Notes under the pieces: generated by a model | What the model saw: only the letters and a program-made list of their open reading frames with translations | Told to the model about the DNA's origin: nothing | Databases searched by the model: none | Program-made: the position numbers and the translations under genes | Origin: a virus | DNA length: 27,822 bases | Virus record (IMG/VR): IMGVR_UViG_3300033439_001090 | Span: 1 to 27,822 of that record | Direction: 5' to 3' (one strand) | Shown here: positions 1 through 8,996 of the stretch, piece by piece | How the letters are laid out: each line of letters starts with the position of its first letter | Position numbering within the stretch: position 1 is the first letter of the stretch

Positions 1-570
1 TTAACCGGCGATTTTTGCCGTCAATTGCTGAAATAAGCCGGCGGCGGGGGCATGGCCAGCGGCTAACGCCTTGTCGTTGGAACGCTGTTTCATGTAGATC
101 CCGCACATCGTGCCGGCAACGCTTTGCGGGATCGCCATGGCCTCGCACAGGCTGACAAAATCGACCATGGCGGCAGGATCAATAACAATGACGGCACCGC
201 CGACAATGATCTCCAGAACCACGGATCCGCCAACCGCCCAAATCAGAAAGGGCCGGGCGCGGCGAACGAAAGGATCCTCGCTTTTTGAATCCTGGCGCGC
301 CGTCTTATTGACTTGGGAAATACTCATGGTTTCCAATTGAATAAGTTGCGCCTGCAGGGCCGCCTTATTGGTTTCCTGCAGTTCTTTCAATTTTTGATAG
401 GCATTGGGATCGGCGGCCAGCGCCGCGCCGATCGCTTGCGGCGTGTTCTGTGTGCCAAATTCAGCCGCTATCAATGCGCCGGCAATGCCGGCACCTGGTA
501 TAGGCAAAATTTTTCCCAATAAAGGAGCGGCATCGGCAACCATCGCTAAAACGCTATCCCAATCCATCAT
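1..570 (-). CDS. Three-TM holin of the gene-transfer-agent type
   Basis: Likely small inner-membrane protein acting in lysis, of the family called holin of three TMs (GTA_holin_3TM). About 189 residues. Hydrophobic stretches lie at roughly residues 14-40, 108-131 and 147-160, with a soluble Q/K-rich helical segment (about 55-95) between the first two. The short basic motif RRARPF just before the second TM is what I associate with this family. I chose ATG at 570 because it overlaps the endolysin stop as TGATG; a TTG at 573 and a second ATG at 567 are alternatives, and the GGGGGA upstream suits 567 best by spacing. It is last in the lysis cassette, after a second holin and the endolysin. The family assignment is by motif recall; role as the actual pore is inference. 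Confidence 0.72.
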   Translation of the reverse strand: MMDWDSVLAMVADAAPLLGKILPIPGAGIAGALIAAEFGTQNTPQAIGAALAADPNAYQKLKELQETNKAALQAQLIQLETMSISQVNKTARQDSKSEDPFVRRARPFLIWAVGGSVVLEIIVGGAVIVIDPAAMVDFVSLCEAMAIPQSVAGTMCGIYMKQRSNDKALAAGHAPAAGLFQQLTAKIAG

Positions 571-1112
571 CAATCCCCCAAGCCCGCCGACGTGCCGCCG
601 GCCCCGATTGTCAAAATTTCCCGGCGGTTACCCTCTTTCCGGAAAGAACAATGCACCCAACCGGCGTGCGGATCATCCGGCGACCAAAATTCGAGAATCA
701 ATTGATCGAAACCCAAATTATTTGCGATCCAAACCGCCAGATCCATATTTGAAATACCCGGAACTTCAAAATCCGCCGCCTGGCCGGTTGGATGCGATTT
801 TCGTAAAAAATACTGCATCCATGAATCTTGATTAACGGCCAGGTTCCGTTTTGGGTTTTTACACCATCTGGCGAAAGAGGATTTATCGTCATTGCCGCCC
901 CAACAAATTTGCTTTTCCAGGGTTTCACACCGAAGCCCTGAGTTTGGCACAAACGGCACGCCGAAATGATCCCGAACCGGCTGCAAAATATGTTCGGCCA
1001 GGTTCTTTAGCGCCAACATTTGATCACTGTTCGGCGTGTTATCAATACCGAATCGCAAGGCCGTTCCAGATTTGCAAAGTTCCGCAAGTGTAAAATTCTT
1101 TGATAACTTCAT
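570..1112 (-). CDS. Peptidase M15-type endolysin
   Basis: Predicted zinc peptidase of the M15 (D-Ala-D-Ala carboxypeptidase / L-Ala-D-Glu endopeptidase) group that would cut peptidoglycan cross-links. 180 residues. The N-terminus (LSKNFTLAEL) matches the usual M15_3 opening. The HxxGxAxD zinc motif is at about 107-114 (HPTGQAAD) and the last zinc histidine is in GWVH at about 151-154. Between SGLRCETLEKQI and the zinc motif lies an unusually long loop of about 35 residues with two Cys and two Trp, longer than in typical members. No signal peptide is visible, so export probably depends on the holins either side. The start at 1112 has AAGGGA seven bases upstream and follows the holin stop by two bases. 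Confidence 0.85.
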   Translation of the reverse strand: MKLSKNFTLAELCKSGTALRFGIDNTPNSDQMLALKNLAEHILQPVRDHFGVPFVPNSGLRCETLEKQICWGGNDDKSSFARWCKNPKRNLAVNQDSWMQYFLRKSHPTGQAADFEVPGISNMDLAVWIANNLGFDQLILEFWSPDDPHAGWVHCSFRKEGNRREILTIGAGGTSAGLGD

Positions 1113-1114
1113 GC

Positions 1115-1438
1115 CTATTTCCCTTTTCGTGTTGTGAATTTATCGGCATAGGCCAGCAATATCTGTTCGACTCCGCGCGGCCCCAGGTATGAAACAAAGA
1201 TAATTGCCGCCGTCGCCGGCTTGCCGACCAGGCCCACCCATTCGGCAACCCCATCGGCCAGGAACCCGATGCATATGGCCGTCATTAATTCCCAGATCAG
1301 GTGCATGGAAAAAAACCGCCGCCGATGGCCCTGGACCTCGCGAACGTGCCACATCATCCGGCCCATCCAGGCGAGAACAATAGTTAGGAGCCCTGAATAA
1401 AAGGGCTGATCAAATTCCGGCGGGATTAGACTTTGCAT
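1115..1438 (-). CDS. LydA-type phage holin
   Basis: Small predicted inner-membrane protein, 107 residues, with three hydrophobic segments (roughly 15-30, 46-64 and 74-86) and a basic cytoplasmic-looking loop (HRRRF) between the first two; the tail ends in a charged cluster (KFTTRKGK). Length, the WGL/GPRG region and position directly before the endolysin fit the LydA / phage holin 3_3 family of P1-type holins. The ATG at 1438 overlaps the preceding stop as TGATG and has GGGGAG eight bases upstream; an in-frame TTG at 1441 is less attractive. With the second holin at 1-570 the phage has two candidate pore formers, one of which may be an antiholin; which is which cannot be told from sequence. 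Confidence 0.75.
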   Translation of the reverse strand: MQSLIPPEFDQPFYSGLLTIVLAWMGRMMWHVREVQGHRRRFFSMHLIWELMTAICIGFLADGVAEWVGLVGKPATAAIIFVSYLGPRGVEQILLAYADKFTTRKGK

Positions 1439-1740
1439 CAACTTGGCTCCCCTCTTTTCTTTTTCTCCGGCCTCACCGTTTCCCAGTTTTCACCCGCCGC
1501 CATCAGGCACGTGATACCCGACGGATTGGTTAGAAGGATTGTCCAGGTTCCGGAATCTGATCGGGTAATCTCCAAAACCGATCCGTTACTGGCCAGCCCC
1601 ATAGAAACCGGTGTTTCCCTGTAATTTCCCTGCAGTTGTTTAAGCATGGCGGCGCGCAGGCCACAGACGGCCTGGCCATGGCTTGCATGGGCGATGAGCA
1701 TTAAAAAACCGCCCAAAAGGGCGGCGGAAACCTTACGCAT
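1438..1740 (-). CDS. Exported small protein of the lysis cassette
   Basis: 100-residue protein with a clear Sec signal peptide: MRK, then a hydrophobic core to about residue 18, then a likely cleavage after HGQA (residues 21-24). The mature part has two cysteines (about 26 and 78) that could form a disulphide, and ends in a very basic, proline-rich tail (RPEKKKRGEPS). The pattern CGLRxAMxKQLxGxYxET followed by a short beta-rich stretch (GTWTILLTNPSG) is one I recognise from uncharacterised phage and alphaproteobacterial proteins, without a known activity. It starts after a good AGGAG site and its stop overlaps the holin start. A periplasmic lysis accessory role is a guess from position only. 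Confidence 0.65.
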   Translation of the reverse strand: MRKVSAALLGGFLMLIAHASHGQAVCGLRAAMLKQLQGNYRETPVSMGLASNGSVLEITRSDSGTWTILLTNPSGITCLMAAGENWETVRPEKKKRGEPS

Positions 1741-1773
1741 GGGCGTATCTCCTGTGAACGATCACAAAATCAT

Positions 1774-1887
1774 TTATTTGCTTTTCTTTACTTTTATTTT
1801 TTTACCGGGCTTCACGGGCTCGATTTTCTCCCCGCCGGCGGTCTTGAACGGGCTCCCCCGCCCCGGCTTTACATATCGTGCGGCCAT
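1774..1887 (-). CDS. Small lysine-rich protein (37 aa)
   Basis: Very short open frame of 37 residues, MAARYVKPGR at the start and KKIKVKKSK at the end; about a third of residues are basic, with many Gly and Pro and no hydrophobic core. It looks real because a GGAG site sits eight bases before the ATG, because it fits exactly between the tail-fibre stop (four-base gap) and the exported lysis protein, and because its composition is unlike random translation. No function recognised; small basic proteins in this position may bind nucleic acid or cell-surface polyanions, but that is speculation. Confidence 0.5.
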   Translation of the reverse strand: MAARYVKPGRGSPFKTAGGEKIEPVKPGKKIKVKKSK

Positions 1888-1891
1888 TGTT

Positions 1892-3490
1892 TTAACTCCA
1901 CTGTAAATAAGTTGCGTGAACAATCTGGACAATTTCATTTAAGGTTTTCAGCCGATAGCGCATATCGCTGCCGGATGGCTGGCCGGTCAAATCTATCGGA
2001 TCCGTTGACAGGATATTGATCCCCGCCGCATATTCGCCCTCATCATTGATCGTTGCCACCGTCCAGGTAGTCCCGCCATCCCTGGAAACCTCGATCGTAA
2101 AATCTGTGTTGTAAGTCACCGCCGCAACCGGTTCATGCAGGCAAACCACGCGCCCCGTTGCCGGCACCGCGACCGCCGTGAATCCAACCGAAACCAGAAC
2201 CATATTTGCCGACGCCGGATTATGTAAATAATCGCCGGCCTCGTCATATGTAACGTCTGTTGAAATCCCGTTAAAACTACGCGGCGGATAGAAGGCCGCG
2301 CTATAGGCCGAAGCGCCCTTAAGAACACGATAATCCTCGATCCACCCGTCAATATCGCGGGACACTGCCGTCCAGCCTGAAATAGCACCAATCTGCCATG
2401 CAGCCGCAATACTCAAATCCGTCCCCACCGACGCCGAAGCAACCTCGACACCATCCACATAGATTTTCATGACCCCGGACACCCGCGCCAGGGCAACATG
2501 ATACCAGTTGCCGACAACAAAACCCGACGTGCCGACCAAAACCTGGACGTTGGCAATATTCACGAAAATCTGAGTGCCGCCATGACCAAAGAGCCATCCG
2601 GTAGTTGACGGATCTCCCTTTGATGCAAAGGCTCCGGCGAACGCTACCCCGGCGGGCAAAACATTTGGCCGATACCAGCATTCAATGGAAAAATCGCCGG
2701 TGCCGAGTGCATTATTCGCATGGTTGGCAATGCTGATATAATCGCCGTTGCCATCAAGCAGCAAACTTGAGCCGCCTTCCCGAAACTGTGCTGTATCAAG
2801 CTGTGCGTTGCCGACAAAGGTTAAAGGCTGTGCCGCTGTGCTTGAGTCAGTTGCAGAAGTCGCCGCATCTGCACCATCAAAGTTAACGTTTAACACCTCG
2901 CTTGCCGGCGCTGTATAAAAATCAACGCCGCTCATATTTTCATATTCATCGGCAATCCCGTTTACAGCCTGGATGATCGGCAAACCCAAATCAATAACAT
3001 GGCGCAGATTCAGTAATGCAATTTGCGTTTGCAAAGCCGTATCGTCATAATCCGGTGCCGGCGGATTACTTAAACGCTCAATAAGCCACACCCCCGCCGC
3101 CGTCGCCCCATCGATCAGCATGATCATATAGGTTTCCCCGACGGCCACGGCGGCGACAAGTTGCACCGCCGCCGCGTCATTGACTGCAAAGGCACTGGTT
3201 CCACCATTGGATATGGTCCAGGGCCGGCCCTCGATATCGGTTGTTGCATCCGGCAAGGTTACCGCCTGCCCTGTGGCGGTTTGGGTTACCACCTGGATCC
3301 GGCTGTCGGTGCTGGTCAGAAGCACGCCCGTCGCGCTTGAGATCTCCCGCGCCCCGTAACTGAGCGCATCGGACAAAAGGCCGGCGTTAAAACCAGCCAC
3401 ATCGGATTTTACTTGCGCGGCCATGGCCTGAAATTTGGCCAGCCATAAATCGCCTTTTGCCATGGCGACAACTTCATCATATGCAGTCAC
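1892..3490 (-). CDS. Tail fibre / receptor-binding protein with LamG-like domain
   Basis: 532 residues. The N-terminal 150 residues are helical then beta-rich, the usual particle-attachment part. Residues about 200-400 form a concanavalin/LamG-like jelly roll: FREGGSSLLLDGNGDYI, then FSIECWYRP, then GNWYHVALARVSGVMKIYVDGV, the standard LamG_3 landmarks for a carbohydrate- or protein-binding sandwich. The C-terminal 120 residues are another beta-rich domain with SRDGGTTWT, a sequence common in phage tail-tip and neuraminidase-like repeats. The GTG start overlaps the upstream stop as GTGA and has AAGGAG eight bases upstream. Host recognition is inferred from domain type and from its position last among tail genes, next to lysis. 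Confidence 0.75.
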   Translation of the reverse strand: MTAYDEVVAMAKGDLWLAKFQAMAAQVKSDVAGFNAGLLSDALSYGAREISSATGVLLTSTDSRIQVVTQTATGQAVTLPDATTDIEGRPWTISNGGTSAFAVNDAAAVQLVAAVAVGETYMIMLIDGATAAGVWLIERLSNPPAPDYDDTALQTQIALLNLRHVIDLGLPIIQAVNGIADEYENMSGVDFYTAPASEVLNVNFDGADAATSATDSSTAAQPLTFVGNAQLDTAQFREGGSSLLLDGNGDYISIANHANNALGTGDFSIECWYRPNVLPAGVAFAGAFASKGDPSTTGWLFGHGGTQIFVNIANVQVLVGTSGFVVGNWYHVALARVSGVMKIYVDGVEVASASVGTDLSIAAAWQIGAISGWTAVSRDIDGWIEDYRVLKGASAYSAAFYPPRSFNGISTDVTYDEAGDYLHNPASANMVLVSVGFTAVAVPATGRVVCLHEPVAAVTYNTDFTIEVSRDGGTTWTVATINDEGEYAAGINILSTDPIDLTGQPSGSDMRYRLKTLNEIVQIVHATYLQWS

Positions 3491-4347
3491 GCTATTAACT
3501 CCTTAAATTGGGTTGAAAATTGAAACAGATCCACGCCCTCTTGTTTTGGCGCTTTCAATCCGCCGAGCGTTGGCATTCCATAAATGGTATTTTTATACTG
3601 CTGAATTCCAACAGAATCCGGAAACGGGATAACCAGGACATCTTTGGAATGGCCAACGATCCGTTTAAATTCATTGTATCCGCCATCCGCATCCGCCGCC
3701 GTTGCGAACTTAAAAGGAAGGGTTAGAACACGGAATTTTTCACGCTCATCAACCCAAACCGCGCCGCCTTCCATTGGCACTTGTTCGGATTGATCCACCC
3801 AATCCAGCGACCAACCCATCGAGAAATTTTTCTCAGGTTGCCAGCCAACGCCGGCGATCAATCGCCCGGCCTGCAGATATCCAGCCGTATTGCCCGCATC
3901 AACGATATCAAGCCTTAAATATCTGGCGTCATATGTGGTTGAAAGCCGCTCAACCCAATAATATTTGTAATCATTAAAGCTGGTTAAAAAAGGATATCCC
4001 CCATATCCGCATAGATCCGCGCCAATATCATCGGCCCCATATAGCGGCGGCCAGGCTTCGAATGTCTCATCCAAAACAGGTGCCGACATATCAGAATTGG
4101 CGGAAAGGCGCGCGCGGATCGTTGCGTCAATAGTGAAATTATGGTTCCACAAACCAAGGCAGGAAATCGACACCGTTTCGCCGAAGTCGGCTTGCCAGTA
4201 TTCCGCCGAAACGCCCGTGGTTCGCGCAAGCTTTTTAATTTGCCGGTTTACCAGGTTCGACGCCGCCAAGGTGCCGGCAACGCTCGATGCGCTCATCGTC
4301 GCATCATCGACCTTATTGTCATACAAAATGAAAACTTTTTGCGCCAT
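3487..4347 (-). CDS. Tail tip protein with discoidin-like N-terminus
   Basis: 286 residues from the ATG that overlaps the previous stop as TAATG; an ATG three codons earlier is possible but lacks the overlap. Residues about 25-155 look like a galactose-binding/F5-8C-type sandwich: SAEYWQADFGE, LGLWNHNF, then a strand ending YDARYLRLDIVDA. The second half (about 160-286) is beta-rich with VWVDEREKFRVLTLPF and resembles the C-terminal part of uncharacterised siphovirus tail proteins that follow the hub gene. Function is structural or adsorption-related by position between hub and fibre. I do not recognise a named family with certainty. Confidence 0.6.
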   Translation of the reverse strand: MAQKVFILYDNKVDDATMSASSVAGTLAASNLVNRQIKKLARTTGVSAEYWQADFGETVSISCLGLWNHNFTIDATIRARLSANSDMSAPVLDETFEAWPPLYGADDIGADLCGYGGYPFLTSFNDYKYYWVERLSTTYDARYLRLDIVDAGNTAGYLQAGRLIAGVGWQPEKNFSMGWSLDWVDQSEQVPMEGGAVWVDEREKFRVLTLPFKFATAADADGGYNEFKRIVGHSKDVLVIPFPDSVGIQQYKNTIYGMPTLGGLKAPKQEGVDLFQFSTQFKELIA

Positions 4348-5858
4348 TAGCCCCATAACTCCAAATCGATTTGATTTTCCGCCGCCCGCTCATCCATGCC
4401 GACAACCGTGAATTTTTTTGATCCAGACAAGCCGAACCGGGAATGCGTGATTTCAACCACATCACCCAATTCGGTATCAAAAGCGGATGTTTTAACCGGC
4501 GCCAGGAAACGATCGCGCCGGGTGCGGTACAAGGTAAGTAAACGCGCCGCTTCCGTCGCCGCGTCGGCTTCCTCAACCAGCAACGTTTGCAAGGGCTCAA
4601 GGTCAACGGCATTGATAAATCCGGATTTACCGACGCCATCTTCCTTGATATCGGTATCCTCAACCGATGCGACCCGGTACGGTTCGGCAATAAAACTTTT
4701 ATGCGCATCGGTCGCCGCCGGATCCAGGTTATCCGCATATTGAACCGTCCAGGCTATGCCGTATTGAACCCGCTGTCGCCAGGTTATGGCACCGCCAGAA
4801 TCCCGCACCATCTGGTTTAAAATCAAATCCGTTTCTTCAAAACTCTTATCCGCCGCGCCGGCCGGCGCTTCAAACCGCGCCACCCGGAATTTTCCGGTTC
4901 GGGTAACCGTATAAAAGGCCCCGATCGATAAACAAACTTCATCCAGAACATCCAGGATATTGCGTTCGGTTGTCGCCGTATAAAACCCGATCTTGGCGCT
5001 ATTTGCCGTATTCAAATCGGCGAAACTAACCGTATCCAGTTCACCAGAAACAAAACCGCCGTAATCCTTAACGATCCGCTCAACAATATCGGCAACGCTC
5101 GATACATAGGCCGCCCCGGTCGCCGATCCTTTTACGTCGGCGGTTACAACGCCAGCCGGCGCGGCTGTAAGTGTAAATCGGCCATTTGACAGATCGACCG
5201 TATAGTCGGTTGTCAGGGTTAATAGTTTGCCCTGATCGTAAACCGCATCAATGGCATTGATTGCGCCATCGTGAACCTGGAAAACGTATGAAGTCCGATC
5301 CACATAGATTGCGGTCACGTTGAGGCATTCACCCATCAATACAGGTTTGGGCTTGCCTTCTAAATCTTCATCCCCTTCATTACCGCCGGTGCCGGCGTAA
5401 TGGTTTTCCTGGATCAGCTTATCTAGCCGATCCTGTTTATCGAATATGGGAATTCTGATTAAGTTACGCTGATATTCGATTTCACCACAAACACCAGTAA
5501 ACAGAGTTTCGAAGTCTGTATAATCGTCCCCATCGTAGCCGACTTTTACCGTTGCCGCCCGGCCATCATAGATGTAACCCAACCACTCATCAAAACCGCC
5601 AACGTTTATAATTTCGATAACACCCGGATCCGGCATTGACCGCCCACCGATTTTATTAGGCTCAAACATCGATCGCGAATAGGTCAACGCATTGTTAATA
5701 ACCGGTTCAAAAAAGGTATGCGCCGGCGTATCGGTTGCCGACGTGGTGAACCCCGACGTTGCCCCGTAAAGGGTAACTGTGGCATCGGTCGCCGGATCAT
5801 AGGGCATTAGTTCGACCGCATAGACCCGCCGGGCGGTAATGTCAGTTAAAACGCTCAT
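4347..5858 (-). CDS. Tail tip / baseplate hub-like protein
   Basis: 503 residues, directly after the tape measure (two-base gap) and before two further tail genes. It opens with MSVLTDITARRVYAVELMPY, followed by beta-rich sequence; residues about 130-160 contain the RIPIFDKQDRLDKLIQ stretch that I associate with siphovirus tail-tip proteins in this slot. The middle (about 260-330) has an alternating alpha/beta pattern ending in TRTGKFRVARFEAP, like the hub-fold repeats of gp27/gpJ-type proteins, and the C-terminus has GDVVEITHSRFGLSG, again typical of hub proteins. A good AGGG site precedes the ATG. Placement at the tail tip is from synteny; exact family uncertain. Confidence 0.6.
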   Translation of the reverse strand: MSVLTDITARRVYAVELMPYDPATDATVTLYGATSGFTTSATDTPAHTFFEPVINNALTYSRSMFEPNKIGGRSMPDPGVIEIINVGGFDEWLGYIYDGRAATVKVGYDGDDYTDFETLFTGVCGEIEYQRNLIRIPIFDKQDRLDKLIQENHYAGTGGNEGDEDLEGKPKPVLMGECLNVTAIYVDRTSYVFQVHDGAINAIDAVYDQGKLLTLTTDYTVDLSNGRFTLTAAPAGVVTADVKGSATGAAYVSSVADIVERIVKDYGGFVSGELDTVSFADLNTANSAKIGFYTATTERNILDVLDEVCLSIGAFYTVTRTGKFRVARFEAPAGAADKSFEETDLILNQMVRDSGGAITWRQRVQYGIAWTVQYADNLDPAATDAHKSFIAEPYRVASVEDTDIKEDGVGKSGFINAVDLEPLQTLLVEEADAATEAARLLTLYRTRRDRFLAPVKTSAFDTELGDVVEITHSRFGLSGSKKFTVVGMDERAAENQIDLELWG

Positions 5859-5860
5859 CG

Positions 5861-8800
5861 TTACGCCCTGGCCGTTTTTCGAAGCCTGGCCGACTGGCCA
5901 TAAGCGGAAACCAGAGCCGAAATCTGGCGTTGCTGATTCGCCATAATATTCATCATTTGCGCCTGGTTGTCGTTGCTTTCCCGTTGCAGATCGACAAGTT
6001 CCGAAAGATCCGGGCTTTGCGATCTTTCCAGGGCTTTCGCATTACTAAGAATGGTGCCCGGTAAATCAGCGACAAACGGTTCCGGGCCGCTTTCACCGAC
6101 TAAAACTTCCTGGCCGATAGCAGGCCGCCCGCCGCGCCGGTAGCCCCGAAGGATTTGCGCACCGGTCAATTCAACATTGCGATACTGGCCGGCCAGATCT
6201 CCCCGGAACTTGTCAAACGCTCCCCCACCAAATCCAGCGAAACTTGCATAAACCTGATTTTGTGACGGTAACCCGTCCAATCCCGCAAAGCCGTTGTTTC
6301 CGCCACCGAACCCGGCATCACGATCGGAAAACAGGGATTGCGATCCCCCGCCAAAACTGCCGGCAAATGAATTAAATTTGTTTAGGGTATTATCGACCAA
6401 CTGGTCAAAAGATTGCCGGCCCGAAATCAGATCGTAAACCAGCCCCATAGCGCCGGTTCCGCCGCCGCCATAGCCATTTCTGGCTAACCCGCCCGTTCCA
6501 ATTTCACGGCCCAGATCGATGGATGATCCCAACAGCAAACCAGGCAAACCACCCAACAGCGCCGAAACAAGCGTTCCACCAATTCCCGCCGCGCGGGATC
6601 CCAAAAACCCGCTATCCTGGCCAGACCCGAAAAAAGTTGCAATCCGATCCAGAAAGCCACCACCAAACCGATCAACAATATTCCCGTATTGATCAAAAAC
6701 ATTATAAATATGGTCGGTATCCGGTGTATATAATCCGTCGAAATCACCAGGGCCGCCGCTCAGATCCCCGCCGCCGAAGGCTCCATAACCCGCATTGCCG
6801 GCACCGCGTTGCGAAGCCGTGCCCCGCGCATCATCGCCCGAATTGATACCGCCAAATGCAAAGCCCAAAAGCCCATCGGCACCAACCCGGCCACCCTTTG
6901 CAAATCCTGGAACCCGATTATCATTGATCGCTTCGAGTAAAGGCAAATGCCTTGCGGTTGCGCCGGCATTAACAACATACTCACCATTGGAAACCCGCGC
7001 GATAATGGAGTCAGATGTACCGGTTCCAGGACCTTCCACCCTTCCACCATCGGCAAAAAACAAATCTTTAATAAACCCGACGCCCTCTTTTAGAACCGTC
7101 CCTATGATCGATCCCGAACCGGAACTGGATCCACCCAGGCCCAAAGCGCCACCAATCCCCGAAATGACATCCTGAGCCGCCAGCCGGGCAAGGCCGGATT
7201 TCATACTATCCAGGAAATCCGCTCCGGATACCTTGGCACCCGAAAAAAACTGCGTTAAGGAACCCTCAACATCACCAAATGCCCCGGTTATGAATTTCCC
7301 GGTGCGCGATCCCGCGCTATCGATTGCACCGAAATAATCATAAATCTGGTTTTGCGCCGCGCCGCCGAACGTTTGTTCGCGCTGGTCATACTGTAATTTC
7401 ACGAATTCCTTTTCCGCCGCCTTACGCTTTTCCAGCCAGGTTTCCTGAATTGCGAACTCTGCACGGCCAAACTGGTTGGCGGTAATCAATTTTTTCTGTT
7501 CAAGATCCCGGTAATGGTCTAGCGATTTTGTGCGTTCTCGATCAACAAAGGCAATCGGATCCAGGCTTGCTTTTGCCGCCTGGTCCTCTAGGCGCTCAAT
7601 TTCCGATAAGGCTTTTTCCGTTGCACTAATCCGCGCCTTTGCCTCTTTCTTGATTGCCGTTTCCATTTCTTTGGTATGTTTATCGCGGGCTTTTATCTCC
7701 CTCAATAAATTGGCTTCTAGGGCGGCTTCATATTGACGATCCGCCGCCGCCTTTTCAGCAAGTCTTTTTTGTGCCTGTTGTGATTCCTGTTCCGCGATCA
7801 GTTTGGCCAATTGCTCCCGACGTTGTAATAGATCGGCGTTTTTGTCCTCTACCGTCGTTTCGAAATGTAGAATTCCGGTTGCCTCGATATCGGTAAGCCG
7901 GCCTGGTTGTTCAATTTCAATCTGCAGATCAGTTATTTCGGCTTTCAGATTGGCAATTCTTTGATTAAGCGGCGGAAATACGGAATCATTCAAATCGGAA
8001 AGAATATTGCTCATCCCCGACAAGGCCGCGGTCATAATTTGAATCGGGCCACTATTCCCGACACCCTCTAGGAATAGTCCGACATTTTCGGTCAATGTAT
8101 CATAAGCGCCGGCCAGGCCGCCGGCCTGAGCGGATCCAGCGCCGGCGACCTGGCCTTCGACGACTGCCAAAATTATCGCTTGAGCGCCGGCAACGTCGCC
8201 GGCTTCCTGCATGGCCTTGATCATATCTTGCTGGCTTTGTGTGAAACTCACACCAACCCGGCGCAACATGGTTAGACCCGTTGCCGGATCTTCAAGGGCT
8301 TTTGCCAACTGAACCGCCGATGATCCGACCGTACCAAACCCGAGCGCCGCCAAATCCTGCGCCGCGATCAGGGTACGATCAAAGGCATCACCCGAAATAT
8401 TTTTAAATGTCAACAACTGCGCCGCCGCTTCTCTCACCCCGCCGACACTGGCCAGGGTGCCTTTACCGATGGCGATTGACAGTTCGTTGATTTCCGCCGC
8501 TGTTTTTCCCGATGCAAAACCGGTTGTATTTAAAACCGCCTCGATCTTGAACATGGATTTTTCATATTCATTCGCAGCGGCGATACTTTTACCAAGCCCG
8601 GCAACCGCCGCCGCGCCGGCCAGGGCAAAACCGGCCATCGCAATTCCCGCGCCCGATATCAAAGTCGAAAGTCCACTAAACCGGGATGCAATGCCACCCA
8701 ACGGCCCGTCAAGAATAGATGCCGTTTGCCCCATCCGCTGCAAACTTACCCGCGTTCCCTTAACATGCGAATCAAGGCGTAAAAGGCTTTTGCTCGGCTT

Positions 8801-8923
8801 TCTGGTTGCCCGTTCCAGGTTATTCAATGCCTTTTGGCCATCCGTCCCAAACGAACGCAAGGCGGCTTTGGCCTGTTCGGCATCCTTTACCCCGATGCGG
8901 ATATAAAGATCATTTTGAGGCAT
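5861..8923 (-). CDS. Tape measure protein
   Basis: 1020 residues, the longest gene here, in the standard place after the tail chaperones. It sets tail length and may enter the host envelope during DNA injection. The N-terminus (YIRIGVKDAEQAKAALRSFG) is typical of lambda gpH-type tape measures. A hydrophobic Ala/Gly stretch at roughly 84-116 is the usual membrane-active segment; a charged, Glu/Lys/Gln-rich coiled coil spans about 320-500. The C-terminal third is Gly/Phe/Asp-rich with FADGGRVEGPGTGTSDS and the motif SNGEYVVNAGA, the lambda_tail end signature. By the common rule of about 1.5 angstrom per residue the tail would be near 150 nm (inference). SD spacing is long (AAGG about 12 bases from ATG), so translation may be weak or coupled. 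Confidence 0.88.
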   Translation of the reverse strand: MPQNDLYIRIGVKDAEQAKAALRSFGTDGQKALNNLERATRKPSKSLLRLDSHVKGTRVSLQRMGQTASILDGPLGGIASRFSGLSTLISGAGIAMAGFALAGAAAVAGLGKSIAAANEYEKSMFKIEAVLNTTGFASGKTAAEINELSIAIGKGTLASVGGVREAAAQLLTFKNISGDAFDRTLIAAQDLAALGFGTVGSSAVQLAKALEDPATGLTMLRRVGVSFTQSQQDMIKAMQEAGDVAGAQAIILAVVEGQVAGAGSAQAGGLAGAYDTLTENVGLFLEGVGNSGPIQIMTAALSGMSNILSDLNDSVFPPLNQRIANLKAEITDLQIEIEQPGRLTDIEATGILHFETTVEDKNADLLQRREQLAKLIAEQESQQAQKRLAEKAAADRQYEAALEANLLREIKARDKHTKEMETAIKKEAKARISATEKALSEIERLEDQAAKASLDPIAFVDRERTKSLDHYRDLEQKKLITANQFGRAEFAIQETWLEKRKAAEKEFVKLQYDQREQTFGGAAQNQIYDYFGAIDSAGSRTGKFITGAFGDVEGSLTQFFSGAKVSGADFLDSMKSGLARLAAQDVISGIGGALGLGGSSSGSGSIIGTVLKEGVGFIKDLFFADGGRVEGPGTGTSDSIIARVSNGEYVVNAGATARHLPLLEAINDNRVPGFAKGGRVGADGLLGFAFGGINSGDDARGTASQRGAGNAGYGAFGGGDLSGGPGDFDGLYTPDTDHIYNVFDQYGNIVDRFGGGFLDRIATFFGSGQDSGFLGSRAAGIGGTLVSALLGGLPGLLLGSSIDLGREIGTGGLARNGYGGGGTGAMGLVYDLISGRQSFDQLVDNTLNKFNSFAGSFGGGSQSLFSDRDAGFGGGNNGFAGLDGLPSQNQVYASFAGFGGGAFDKFRGDLAGQYRNVELTGAQILRGYRRGGRPAIGQEVLVGESGPEPFVADLPGTILSNAKALERSQSPDLSELVDLQRESNDNQAQMMNIMANQQRQISALVSAYGQSARLRKTARA

Positions 8924-8942
8924 TGAAAAAAATTACCTTCAC

Positions 8943-8996
8943 AAAAAAAATCCAGTGCCGGCACCTGATCAGCTATCGCCGATTTAGGGTGCCGGC
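8943..8996 (-). terminator. Hairpin plus T-run before the tape measure gene
   Basis: Read on the minus strand, GCCGGCACC (8996-8988) pairs perfectly with GGTGCCGGC (8965-8957), and a run of eight T follows (8950-8943) after six bases. The loop is 22 bases, long for a terminator, and the second arm can also form the self-complementary GTGCCGGCAC. It overlaps the last codons of the tail-chaperone extension. It may be an attenuator, or may control tape measure translation; the tape-measure SD lies just downstream. Confidence 0.4.

Noticed and set aside
6523-7175. Plus-strand frames opposite the tape measure
   Set aside because: Pro/Arg-rich antisense frames with no start signals; the tape measure frame is well supported.
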